Shown here piece after piece: positions 10,825 to 21,336 of a stretch of 64,000 bases of DNA; within the stretch, counting starts at the first letter, position 1; each line of letters opens with the position of its first letter. A program made the position numbers and the translations under genes. The stretch comes from Holtermannia corniformis (taxonomy: Eukaryota > Basidiomycota > Tremellomycetes > Holtermanniales), in assembly GCA_001599935.1 (NCBI GenBank), contig BCIJ01000011.1, positions 302,252-366,251 of the forward strand, read 5' to 3'. Below the pieces are notes generated by a model. That model was not told the origin of the DNA and searched no databases. It saw only the letters and a program-made list of their open reading frames with translations.

Positions 10825-11744
10825 GCTTGCGGTCAGGTTTGGCCGTGCTCGTGCTGACACTGTAGCTTGCTTTGATCTGCGTGTGCGCTGTCTCGAACCC
10901 GATTACGCGGTGTCAGTACGATCGGCCGGGCATCGGTAAACGCGGTCCACGATCGACCAATGACCGGTAGCGTGGCACAAGCTTAGTGGCAACAAGCACT
11001 GTGGGCGACCTCGGTGAGAGACGGGTTCTGGCGCACCCGCCCTGGATCGCGCTGTTCTTACAGTAAGTCCACCACGCTCAAGCAACACTTGGTGCTCGTG
11101 CTTGCATGTCCAGTAGTACAGGCAACCTTCTGTAATCGAGGCGAGCAGTTCCTTTATGCTCTGCTGATCCAATTAGGGAGCCTTGTGTTACGTAATCGCG
11201 GCATTACGAAAGCCTGGGGTTAAGTCTCTTCCCCCAACTTCACGTTCCCCGCCATCTCAATCATCGCCTGGCGTTCTGCTCATCGCTCACCTCGATCGAT
11301 GTGTCTGGCGAGTCTGGCGATGCCTAGGATCAGGCTTGTAGCAATGTCCGTGATAGACGCTGGGCCCTAGCACGTCGTGCGTCCATCACAACCGTCTGCA
11401 GGCTATTTGCAGGCATCGCGCTCGCAAGACGTACCACGATGAGTAGAACACATCAGGCCGTGATTGAGATGGCGGAAGACGTGGAGGCGGTCTCGCGTGG
11501 CCTTGCCCTGGGCGCGAGGTAGACGGGTGCCGCCGGCGCAGCGCGATGGCCGGGTGCATGGCCTCGACCTGGGTGCATTGCGGTCCTGTGCTGTAAGGTA
11601 GAGAAACAATGATGCAAAACTCTACACGGTGCACCTGAGCAATCATGCAAACCTCGAGGCAGAAGTCAAGTGAGAAAGCGCTGGTACAGAAGGTGACTAG
11701 TTTATTACTTGTAACTAGTGCTTTCTACTTCCCACCTTGTAATG
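10825..11744. promoter_or_regulatory. Intergenic region upstream of the 7601-10824 regulator
   Basis: About 920 bp with no supportable gene. The reading frames present start without ATG or show no recognisable protein. It should hold the promoter of the Zn-cluster gene and the 3' end of the PhoD gene. The only clear structure is a TTACGTAA palindrome at 11188-11195 overlapping a second inverted repeat, CGTAAT...ATTACG, at 11191-11208. Confidence 0.4.
11188..11208. promoter_or_regulatory. TTACGTAA palindrome with overlapping inverted repeat
   Basis: TTACGTAA is a perfect 8-bp palindrome of the type bound by fungal bZIP factors (Yap/CREB-like). Its right half is re-used in CGTAAT-6 bp-ATTACG, so two dyads share bases within 21 bp. 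It lies about 365 bp upstream of the start codon of the Zn-cluster gene on the minus strand. Binding is inferred, not shown. Confidence 0.35.
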
Positions 11745-13878
11745 TCACACCGTTTTGATTGCTCCACCTTGAATGCTGCCACCGGCAATCGGCCTGCTCA
11801 GCTTGTTGGCACCCTTGTCAACACTGAACGTGGCCAACAGCGTCGCGTTGGTGTTGCGCGTTTGAACGTCCGGGAAGCCGTAGAACTGAGCAGTGGCGTT
11901 GTGGCGGGTAAGGTGGAGCTCGACTGTTCGCTGTCAGTACGCTTGCAAGTCTCGATCAACAAAACGGCACGCACAGTAGCCACGGTAGGCACCTTCGGCC
12001 CACTGTAGCTCGTTGTTGACATCGACTAGGCGCTGAGCGGCTGCCGTGTACGCTGTCAAGTTGAGACCGCGTCCGTCTGTTACCGTGAGCTGTGTGTTTG
12101 ATTCATCGACGCACACTTACAGGACGACGGCGAAGAGACGGCCGTGCCGGCAAACTCGACGCCGAGCGAGCCTTTACCCGTGCTGGCATCGTATGAGCCT
12201 TCTGACAGAGCTGTTGGGTCGACAATGTCCGAGACCCACTGCGTCCCCAGTCAGCCTGCTACAATGCGAATGCTCAAGCCGCACTCACATTGACGTGGCT
12301 ATCCCCAGCAAGCATGATCAGATTGTCCACCCCGTTGGTACGCAGCGTCTCGAGGATCCGCTCCCGGTTCGCCGTATACCCATCCCACGAGTCATCATTG
12401 ATCTGGAACGTTGGGGTCGAGTAGTTGATATGCGAGAACACGACCTGATTGCCAACAACCTTCCAGTCGACGCCGTCAGTCTGCGCTTGGACAAGGCTGT
12501 CGTGGAACCAGGCTTCTTGACGCGCGCCCATGAGCGATCGATCGGCGTCGTCTCGGATAGCATCGATCGCTTTCGTGTTGTAGTAGAGATCGGTGATGTC
12601 ACGCTCATAGTTGCGCGTGTCGAGCATAATCAGGTCGGCGAGGGTTCCGAAGCGGAACTTGCGCCAGATGCGCAAATGGTCGTTGGTATCGACTTGGCGG
12701 CTGTGCTGGTCAGTCGGCAGTTGGTCCGGACAGTAGAAGCACACACATCGGCATCCACTCAAAGTATGCGCGGACTACTGACATCAGCGATTGTGGAGCG
12801 TCGACTTGTCGAGACGCACCTGCAGCTGCCTTTCTCTCGGTGAACGTGACGCCCTGCACGGTGCCCGCCGCCGTATCATTACTATCCGCCGTGCCATTCG
12901 CCCACGAGTTGTCAGCAACTTCGTGGTCGTCCCACACAAGTTGCCAAGCGTGTGTCCGGTGCAGCTCCTGCAAATCGACGTCACTGCGATACGACTTGTA
13001 CCGCTGGCGGTAATCGTCGAGCGTGACGATCTCACGGTTTGGAAGAGGGACACGGCCAAGTGCTGTGCCGTTACCGTACGCTTTAGGGGAGCCATCGCCG
13101 GGTGCTTCGTAAATATAGTCACCGACGTGGACGACGTAGTCGACGCTGTTGGCTACCACTGGACGAGCGTAGGCGTTGAAGAAGCCCCATGGGTAGTTTG
13201 CGCACGAGTAGACGGCAAAGGATACGGCTTCGAACGCAGCGTCGTCTTGTGATGGGATCGTCTTGAACATCCCGACGGGCGATACGTTGCTGCTGTTCCC
13301 ACAGTGGCTAAACCTTTGTAGTGTCAGCGCTGGCTGGCACTGTGTGCTGAATCATCTAACGCACTGATACCAGTACTTGGTCCACGGCTGCAGACCGATG
13401 GCCTCGACTTTGGCCGAGTAATCGACCTCGGCCGTCGTCCACACCTGGCCAGAGCTCACGATCAGACTCAGATCGTCGCATTTTGACACGATGTAGTCGA
13501 GGCAAACCGGGAGTTCATTCGACGGATCCAGCGGCTCGGGGTGCGTCCACAACCTGCATGGCATCATCAGCACGGCTCTCCTCTCCGCCAGACGACAGCA
13601 CGGCACGTACACCACGCTGTTTGGATAGGGATCACCCGATGCGACGCCATAGGTAAAGTTGACCGCGCCAGAGTAGATCCCCATCAGCGCTCGTTTCTCG
13701 AGATGAGCGACATCAACGGCGAGCGAGGACACGGTCGTCGACGGCGAGCGGTACGCAATGTTTGCTAGTGTCCATCTCGTCAACTACACTGAACGCAGGC
13801 TAGCACAGCAGGCTTACCGTCGAATGATGCCCGAGCCGAGGCTGCTGCGGCCAAAGTCAGCCAGATTGAAGCGAGCAT
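11745..13878 (-). CDS. phoD: Secreted PhoD-type alkaline phosphatase
   Basis: Nine exons (13878-13818, 13764-13611, 13553-13365, 13313-12820, 12777-12747, 12700-12289, 12238-12121, 12076-11975, 11923-11745) join to 579 residues. A signal peptide is evident (MLASIWLTLAAAASARA). PhoD hallmarks follow: FTYGVASGDPYP, YWYQFSHCGNSSNVSPVG, FAVYSCANYPWGFFNAYA, VDYVVHVGDYIYE (metal ligand), WQLVWDDHEVADNSW, VRAYFEWMPIRQVD, LADLIMLDTRNYERD and LIMLAGDSHVNWVSD. The family ending RGYFELHLTRHNATAQFYG is intact. These enzymes are Ca2+/Fe3+-dependent phosphomono/diesterases acting outside the cell. A 31-nt exon (12777-12747) encodes VRAYFEWMP. CACGTT/CACGTC half-sites in the 222-bp upstream gap could relate to phosphate control, but this is speculative. 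Confidence 0.93.
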
Positions 13879-14100
13879 GGCGTCTCGTGTGCGGCGATGA
13901 GACACACTTGTACAAGTATAGATCTATACATTGCGAGCTGTTTGATTGGTCTGACAGCAACGTGAACACGTCGGAGCGGTGTACAGCAGACACGTTCGCG
14001 TCGACAAAACGTTTGCTCGCGCTAGCGACGTAACCGCGTGGACGACCATGGCGTCATCGGGTACGACTTCTGCTGCCCTATGGATACATGATGCTCTTCT

Positions 14101-16875
14101 CTACGCATCCTCATCTATCAGCAACGCCTGAGCATCTTGTTGATCTTGCCAGCTGTAGACAGCGAATTGCGCGAGCACGAAGAGGTCGAGCAGGATGGTG
14201 GAGAGCGAGCCGGCAAGCCAGGAAGCATTGGCGACCATGTACGTCCGCTCGGTCGATTTGAGCAGGATCGACGCGACGTACGTCAGGTCTGTGAGTTGTC
14301 AGCTTGATCTGCAGCGCGATCGAGGCACTCACTGCCCGAGATGGAGAAGAAGAACATTGCAAGCGAGAGACCAGCGCAACGCGTTTTACTGGTGTGGCAT
14401 GAGTAAGGTCGTGCAGCGCAACAGCGTCCTGCACTCACTAGTTCTTGATGATCTGCGGGACGCGGCTACCAAAGTAGAGTAGCGCCGAGCTCCAGCCTAG
14501 CACCTGGCTCTTCCACTCGAGCTCAACCTTGTCCCCCTCGTGCGGACCGTGGTGGCCATGGCCACCTCGTGGACCGGGGTGGGAGCCACCGACGGTACTG
14601 CTGCCATGCCTCGAATTGATGTACCAAGCGGTGATTCCGAACGTGACAACGAAAAGCAACAACAGCGGGTACTCTAGGTACGGTGGGAGCAGAGGCTTGG
14701 GCTGTGGTGGGATCGGGATCGACGAGGCCGTTGCGCCTGACAGGGCTCGTGGGCGGAGAAGGGGTGAGTGCTCGGATGTACCATTGGTAGCTTCGAGTGC
14801 GAGTCGGGCGTTGCGGCGACGGTAGTAGTAGACTTGGATGAGGAGGATGATGTCACAGATGACATACTGCGGGTTGTCAGTGCTGGTACTGGGCACGAGC
14901 CAAAGTGCAGCCATGAGCGAGATATAGCACTACTGCTGCGTGCGCGATCCGTACACTGCTACTAGCGTTGAGCATGATGGAGACGTCAGGAGTATCAAGG
15001 TCGCGCCCCATCAACGGCAAAGCGAGCACTGCGCTAGTGTCCCACGTCATAGACGCGATGTCTCAGCTCTGGCTCAGCTACAGGCTCGGTTCATGACGGC
15101 AACCCAACCTTGGTCATTTGCCACTCGTCCGAAGTGACAACAGTCAGACATAGCATACGCGAAATGTTGACTCTGCATCACTTGGACCTCGACAATGTCA
15201 GCGCAGCGTTATGCACAAGCGTCCGTCTGCGATCCCGCACTCTGCAAGTAGCCCTTCTATTGACTCTGTACAGCTCACGAGCTACACGCCAAGCCAGCAA
15301 GACTACTTCGAGTCACCACACCGACAGATCGTTTAATACCGTGCGGCAATGGATCCAAACTATGAGAATGACTCATTGCATCTGGCCACCACAGGCATGA
15401 GCGACGAGACCAGTCTAGCAGGCATTCATGATGTCCCTATGGCAGCTCGGCAGCTGAACGAGGAGACTCAAAACTACTGCAGAGCAGGTAGGACGCGTCG
15501 TTGCTTGCGCCGCATTGGTGCGACAGTCGACCGCATGCACCTGGCTGTGAATGGCGGCGGTCCGATACATTGCGGTCATGATTCGCGGGCTCACTGATTG
15601 ATTCAACCGCGGTTCAAATAACTGCTGACTGCAAAGAAGCGCAACGTCGCGACCGGTCGCTTGACAGAAGCACAATGATCCCTTCCAAGGGAATGGCATC
15701 GCAGATGATTGTGGCACCTTCGAACTTTGCTCTCTACAAGCTACTAGCTTGTCATGGCTTGCGGTGAAGTACCACATCTCCACAAGACCAAGTGCATTCT
15801 AATTGGTATGTCTTCTCAATCAGCCGGCCAGCGACAACGTGACGCAGCCCGGCACTCGTGGAATGATATCTACGCCCATCGAGCGCGCGTCGGCGGCTCG
15901 GATACGTCGATCGACGCTACAAGTATCATCTCGCGCTTTGGGATCGCCTGCGCTGAGCGACAGCGCGAAGGACCACCAAACAAATCGAAGATGATCGAAC
16001 ACGTCGTGTCTGTCGTGTCTGTCGTGTGTGACAGGCTGCCAGAGTGCGAGCGAGACAAAAGCTATCAGCTTGATGATCAAGCTAGGCGATCTGTCGCAAC
16101 GTCGGGATCACGAGTCGGTCCATCGTGATTTCACTCGGGCAAAATGAGCAACGCGGCGCTTTAAACCGCCTGGAACATTGCTAGGCCGTTCAGAGTAAGC
16201 ATAGTAGTCGTTTTGACGAACGCTACAGCAGCTATGGTGTGCACAAGCTAGCGCGAGCGGCTAGGGCACTGGACAGCGAGCTGTTGAGAGATATCACGTT
16301 GCCGACTCCAGCGTGCGCTCGAGTGCTGCGAGTGAGATCACACAGGTGCTGGAAGCCAGCCCGTTGTGCTATCACATCAATACAGACTAAGCGCGGTTGT
16401 AAGCCGATTGTTGGCGCCTCGGCGTCTTAGGGCCTTATCGCGATCATATCTCTTGCTTGTTCATTCCCAATACACCTCAAGTCCATCCCAGATCACCCCC
16501 AGACTACTCACATAGACTGCCAAGATGATCATGGTCGGCAACAGGTGGGCCATTGCGCCGCCCAAAAAGTTTGTCGTGTCGCCGGCGAGCCAGAGCACGA
16601 TGAAGGCGACGCTGAGGCCTTCGCCGGATTTCAAGACATAGTTTTCCCAAACTGCCGCAGATTGCCTGTGGTCAGCGCGCACAGAAGGATCGTCAACACT
16701 AGGCGTGGGCGGGCAGACTTTGCGGTGTGTACACTACGATCCAGCATGCTATCGAGGACCAGCCGAACTGGGGTGGGTTGGGGTGAGTGGTTGGGTGCGC
16801 GGGGGAGATACGTACGATGGATGAGAGGTCTTGTGCTGTGGTAGAGCTCGCTATGGAGCTGACGGTGTGGAGCAT
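14101..16875 (-). CDS. YPQ1: PQ-loop vacuolar amino-acid transporter (Ypq1-like) with a 1.6-kb intron
   Basis: Exons 16875-16816, 16767-16719, 16651-16512, 14866-14439, 14388-14333 and 14288-14101 join to 306 residues. Both PQ-loop repeats are complete: GWSSIACWIVVYTPQIWENYVLKSGEGLSVAFIVLWLAGD in the first and VLGWSSALLYFGSRVPQIIKN...TRCAGLSLAMFFFSISGN in the second. Fungal homologues export basic amino acids from the vacuole. Exon 3 ends LLPTMIILAVY and exon 4 starts YVICDIILLIQVYYYRR. These are adjacent in the family, so nothing is missing, yet 1645 bp of non-coding DNA separates them; the other introns here are about 45-65 bp. A His/Gly-rich loop (GGHGHHGPHEG) lies between the repeats. Its promoter is shared with the sorting nexin at 17131. 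Confidence 0.88.
14867..16511 (-). other. 1645-bp intron of the PQ-loop transporter gene
   Basis: Donor GTGAGT at 16511 and acceptor CCGCAG ending at 14867, with a CTGAC branch sequence just upstream, are ordinary; only the length is extreme. Open frames inside (15349-15597 and 15754-16128 on +, 15820-16080 on -) have no recognisable domain. The interior holds a 9-bp tandem repeat (GTCGTGTCT, 16003-16029). It could be an inserted mobile sequence, a nested non-coding gene or an expanded spacer; the sequence alone does not decide. Confidence 0.7.
16003..16029. repeat. Three tandem copies of a 9-bp unit
   Basis: GTCGTGTCT occurs twice exactly and once with one change, inside the long intron of the PQ-loop gene. 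It is a simple micro-repeat. Confidence 0.7.
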
Positions 16876-17130
16876 GGCGAGGTTGGTGCAGAACAGACAA
16901 ACTACCTGACTCGGTCGATCCAAAAGCGGGCATAGGCTTGCGCGGCGGGGGGTTTGCCATGCGAGTCGGCCTGTAGGTACGCGCGGTGATAGCTCGTAAT
17001 CCCGTCATAACCTCGTCGTGGCGTGCCTACTTTCCCGCGGCGGCCACGCACTGCACCTGTTAGCATAGTGTCTATAGACGGCTGATAACCAGAGCCATTC
17101 CTGTCCTTGTTATCCACTCGACCGTACACC
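16876..17130. promoter_or_regulatory. Divergent promoter between the PQ-loop transporter and the sorting nexin
   Basis: The two start codons face away from each other across 255 bp, so both promoters must lie here. No distinctive motif was recognised. Confidence 0.5.
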
Positions 17131-20100
17131 ATGGACGAGTACGATGAAGCCTCCAACCCTTTCACAGCCACGACTCCTTCGCGCTCGCCGTCCCCTCCGC
17201 CACCGCCAGAAACAGACAAACCCACGCCACCACTGCCAGCGACCGTCAGCCGCGCCTCGTTCCCCAACCCAGACAGGGGATCTGATCGCTACGTCGGACC
17301 AGTCGTCAAGACGGGAGACTGCTGTGAAAAGGATCGCGCGATTGGCAGGGGTGACGAGATCTCGGTAGGTGCAGCCGCCGGCGGGGACGAGCGAGTCTAA
17401 GGATGAGCTGACCATGCGGTATGACTAGATTGTCGATGCATACAAGACGACCGAAGGTGGGAAATCGAGCTACATCACCTATGTGATCAGACTTGGCGTG
17501 AGTCTGGACTGGTCTTGAGCGACCGACCGCGCGCTGACTCTACGCACAGACGCAAGAGACGCGCCGGCGCTATTCCGCGTTCGACTCGCTTCGGACTGCA
17601 CTCGCGTCCTTGTACCCGGTCCTGATCGTGCCGCCAATCCCGTCCAAGCAGTCGCTCACAGACTATGCCGTCAAAGGCCAGAGTAAAGCCAAGGAGGACG
17701 CGACGGTGATTGCGAGGCGCAAGCGTTTACTTGAAGACTGGCTTCGCAGGGTCGCAAAGCACCCCATCTTGGGCGGCGAGCATGTCTTCCATCGGTTCCT
17801 GGAGGAGGGCATCAGTTGGGTGCGTCCAGTGTCAGTCGTGAACCGGGCAAAGGCTGATATCGTCCAGAACGAGGTGCTGCATTCACCACCGCTCTCTCTT
17901 TTGCCAAAGAACCCGCTTCACGCGCCTTCGCACAACCCTACATTCCAGTACTCGACAACCTCCTCTTCNCCCCCTTCGTCCCCACCCTCCACCGCCGCCT
18001 CTGCCTCGCCCGCCCCAGCACCAAGCTACATAGCGCACCACCTACTCCCCACGCCCTCGGCCTCGCACCCGCTCCGCTCCCCAGACCAGCGCTTCCAAGA
18101 CTCGGAATCCTTCACCGACAAGTTCGCGACCCACCTCGTGTCCATGGAAAAAATCAACCGGCGCACAGTCAAACGCTGGGGAGAGCTGGCACAGGACCGT
18201 AGTGACCTCGGAGGGAGCTGGAACGGGTTTTCGTTGGTCCAGAGTGAGGTCCGGGGCGATGGCGGCGCGGGCGTGGGCGTGGCCGAGGGGGAAAAATTGG
18301 GATTGGCGGTTGAAAAAGTCGGGCAGGCTGTGGATGCGGAATATCTGGCGACTGCGGCCCTGGTGAGTTCTCTACTGCTAGCCTTGGTTTGGAGTGGTTG
18401 GGATTGGCTTGGAACACGACGTGGAACGGGGATGTGTGTTTCGAAGGTCAGGCAGGAGCGAGCTGTCAGTTGGGGATCGCAGCGGCGGGGATCAGCAGCC
18501 AGTAAACCTGAGGTTTACCTTTGCCCTGCGACCGGCCGCTGCTGCCCCACAATACTGTTTCAGGCTCAGTAATGGGCATATCTAGCGTCATGTCAACCTG
18601 GCGACAGCGCAATGCGCTACTTGCTCATGTTTATTGCATGCTGGTTCTGTCCAATACCTCTGCCTCCTCTCTAAAAGCAGTCAGCCAACTGGCTTTCTGA
18701 GCCTCATGATACGGACGCCAGGCGCAGACATACCAGTCGGTTGAGATATCTTCGTTGCAGCGTCTAGATCGTAGAGTCGGCTGAATTTGCTTCTCTGCGC
18801 GCGAGTTCAGCATGGTGGATAAGCCGACTCTGGCGTCGATCTGCAGCGGCAGAGTTGGACCCGATTCAGCCAGGTTCTATCCAGTCGTCCGACTGGATTG
18901 ATTCAACGTGGCGATGGGTGGTATCGGTCGTTTGGGCCGGCGAGCATTGCGGGCTATAGCTGGCTGCACACGCTGGTTGATGGCTGCACGAACCAATCAG
19001 GGGCGAAGCACACAGCTATTGGTCTACAATGACTCTGGTTCATCCATCTCGACCGGCGCTCTCGCTCGAGATGCTTGCAATCGCGAAAGTGTCCAATTTG
19101 GCGCGATCACCTGCGCGTCGCAAGGTGATCTGATGACAGCATTCGAGCCCACCTCATGCCTTTACCTAGCTAACGCACTTCATCGTTTGCTTCGGTTCGA
19201 AGTGGCGCGAATTCTATTGCTTAGCTAGTGCTTGATCATTGCTTGCGAACGAGACCACGGGGCTCATCTAGCAACATCGTAGTCTTCGCCGTGTCCTGCG
19301 CACGGTGGATCACGTACGCTTAGATATATCACTCTGGCTCGTTACGCAGATCATGCGCTTGATCGCAGCAATCGATGCTGTGTCCCTAACTGTCTTACTC
19401 TATGGACACGAGCGAGCTCGCCTCGTGGCGCTACGATCTCGATAAACCCGTGCTCTAGCTGCGTAGCGACCTGAGCCATCTCGCGGACGGTCAGCTTAAA
19501 CGGTCTGTGAAGAGATGCTTGCGCCGCGAATACCCGTGTAGCAGTTCACATGCTAATACGAGCTTTCGGTGAGCATCCGAGTCATCAGACGGCTCTAGCT
19601 ATCATATCCGAGGGTCTCAGGCGTGGCAGCACTGAGCACATGGGCCTTCTGGGACGGAAGTTGAGTGCTCGCGATAATGCGATCACGGCAACCTGTGCGC
19701 GGATTATCGAGGAATCGATGCCACGTGATCTGTACAATGTGGCTGCAAGTGGTGATACAAGAGAGCATCTCATGCTTGCGCTGAGGTCGGCTGTGGGAAT
19801 CAATCTCAGCCGTAGCCTGCTGAAGGATGCCTTCCGCATGCACCGAGTGTCGAGCGGTGCATAGGTTCACGGCGTGACTCGGCGTTTCGATATGTGGTTG
19901 GGTAGACGTCTCGCGGCTGTTCAAACCTAGCCATAACCACTCCCCGCACATGAACTTTGCTGATGCCATATCATAGCTGCAACAATGGGAACGGTCCGCC
20001 ACGGAGCCGCTGCACGTCTACTCGCAATTCTCTCAAATCATCCGGCAGCGGCTCGCGTTCCGCCACCAAAAGCATGTCCAGCACGAGCTCGTCCAGGACG

Positions 20101-20933
20101 CGCTCGAGGCCTCTCGCGACAAGCTCGAGATCCTCGAGAAAGCCGAGCGTGAGGCGCGTCGGCTCGAGGAAGCGCTCGAACACGGTGGCCGGGTGCAGAT
20201 TAGTGACGAGGAGCGCGAGCGTGAGCGTGAGCAGGAGAGGGAGAGGCAGCGCCGTTCGGCTGCGCGTGGGCAGAGTTTCGGGCTGCTGGGTGCCGTCAAG
20301 CACTCGATCAGTGGGATGATGGACCATGACCCCGAGGCGACGCGCCGGGCGAATATCGGCAAGCTCCGGGAGAACATTGCTCAGGTGGGAGCGGTTGGGA
20401 TGCAAGATTCACTGCTGATAACCGGACAGCTCGAGGACTCGTTGCAGGCGTCGACGCAAGACTTGAAGTATGCCTCGACGACGCTGCAGGCCGACTTGGA
20501 TCGGTTCCAACGGCAAAAGGTGGCGGATCTACGTAAACTCGCGCTCGACCTCGCCAGTATCCACCGCGAGTGGTGTCGGACGAACCTGGAAGCGTGGCAA
20601 AAGGCCAAAGACGCCATCAACGAGATTGAGTCGCACCCAAACGAGGCGGCGATCGAGCAAGCGAACGGGGCGAAACCGGACGTGCCAGCCAAGGAGTATG
20701 GCCTTCAAAGCCCTGCCAGCGGGAAAGGCAAGGCTCGTAAGGTCGAAGAGCGCACGTATGGTGCTGGGTCAGGCTATGGCGTCGAGGCCACACCAGAGGT
20801 CATCCTCCAGGCGCAGGGTCATGTCGGGCATGATGAGCGACTCCGGGCGGATATCGAGACGGAGCAGGCGGCGGCTGTGCCCCTCCCGCTCGCAGAGGAC
20901 GAGGGGACGTCGGGGCCGCTGGGACCGCTCTGA
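17131..20933 (+). CDS. SNX41: PX-BAR sorting nexin of the Snx41/Atg20 type, with a 1.6-kb intron
   Basis: Five exons (17131-17364, 17429-17497, 17550-17819, 17868-18362, 19977-20933) give 674 residues. A Pro/Ser-rich N-terminus is followed by a PX phosphoinositide-binding domain (EISIVDAYKTTEGGKSSYITYVIRLG, RRYSAFDSLRTALASLYPVLIVPPIPSK) and the Snx41 signature FHRFLEEGISWNEVLHSPP. The BAR region follows (KINRRTVKRWGELAQDRSDLG, EKVGQAVDAEYLATAALLQQWERSATEPLHVYSQF, then coiled coil). The family sorts endosomal cargo and supports selective autophagy with Snx4. The BAR domain is cut at TAAL|LQQWE by a 1614-bp intron, in phase and without loss of sequence. One ambiguous base lies at 17969 in the Ser/Pro stretch. 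The C-terminus has an acidic, Arg/Glu-rich low-complexity insert. Confidence 0.9.
18363..19976 (+). other. 1614-bp intron of the sorting nexin gene
   Basis: It begins GTGAGT and ends ...CTGATGCCATATCATAG. Frames inside (18908-19228 and 19550-19864, +) match no family I know. GGAGTGGTT at 18391-18399 (28 bp from the donor) and its complement AACCACTCC at 19935-19943 (33 bp from the acceptor) could pair and bring the splice sites together, or be sub-terminal repeats of an insertion; nine bases may also be chance. Confidence 0.7.
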
Positions 20934-21336
20934 GGCGCTACGTTTGTAAGAGTGGAACGGGACGGGGTTGTATGCAGCACTTTGCGATTACGGCATCAAT
21001 CGCACCAAGCTTTTGGCTCGCTCACATCCTTTGTCTGTTCTCCCGGTCGCGCGCGAGCAGCTGGGTGCACCGTCCCGGACTGTGCATACGACGCAGCTGT
21101 ACAAAACAGTCTACTCCAGTGCACGGTACTCTATCCGTCTGTGCCAGTCACTCGCGGGGTTGTTGGTGTCGTTGGAATCTACGCCAACGCTTGGTGCGCC
21201 ACTTTCGTCTCGGCCCTGAGCGAGTGAGACGACTGCCGATCGACCGAGCGTCAAGAGTCCATCCAGCCCATTCTTGATCAGCACCAGCACTCGACGAGCG
21301 TCTCACTGCCTCTGCGTCCAGCACGCCGTAGCGACC
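20934..21336. other. Intergenic region, nothing recognised
   Basis: 403 bp between the sorting nexin stop and the CSC1 start codon. It should hold the terminator of one and the promoter of the other. Overlapping open frames here lack any domain. Confidence 0.5.

Noticed and set aside
10884..10906. GGGTTCGAGAC string resembling a tRNA T-arm on the minus strand
   Set aside because: The flanking bases do not pair into a T-stem, and no acceptor stem, D-arm or anticodon arm can be drawn around it.
10903..11172. 89-codon minus-strand frame just upstream of the Zn-cluster regulator
   Set aside because: It begins with a non-ATG codon, ends before the regulator's ATG, and shows no domain; more likely leader or promoter DNA.
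15349..15783. Possible nested gene on the + strand in the PQ-loop intron (MDPNYENDSLHLATTG...)
   Set aside because: It starts plausibly but has no domain and no convincing continuation after one possible intron; not supportable without transcripts.
14101..16875. Interpretation of the PQ-loop locus as two separate half-transporter genes
   Set aside because: The halves join in phase at a conserved position with canonical splice signals, and the upstream half lacks its own second repeat; one gene with a long intron is simpler.
18908..19228. Frame starting MAMGGIGRLGRRALRAIAG, faintly like a GAPDH nucleotide-binding start
   Set aside because: The similarity covers about a dozen residues and nothing of the enzyme follows; judged coincidental.
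19550..19864. 104-residue open frame inside the sorting nexin giant intron
   Set aside because: No recognisable domain, composition like the surrounding intron, and no splice or promoter evidence. Kept only as part of the intron description.
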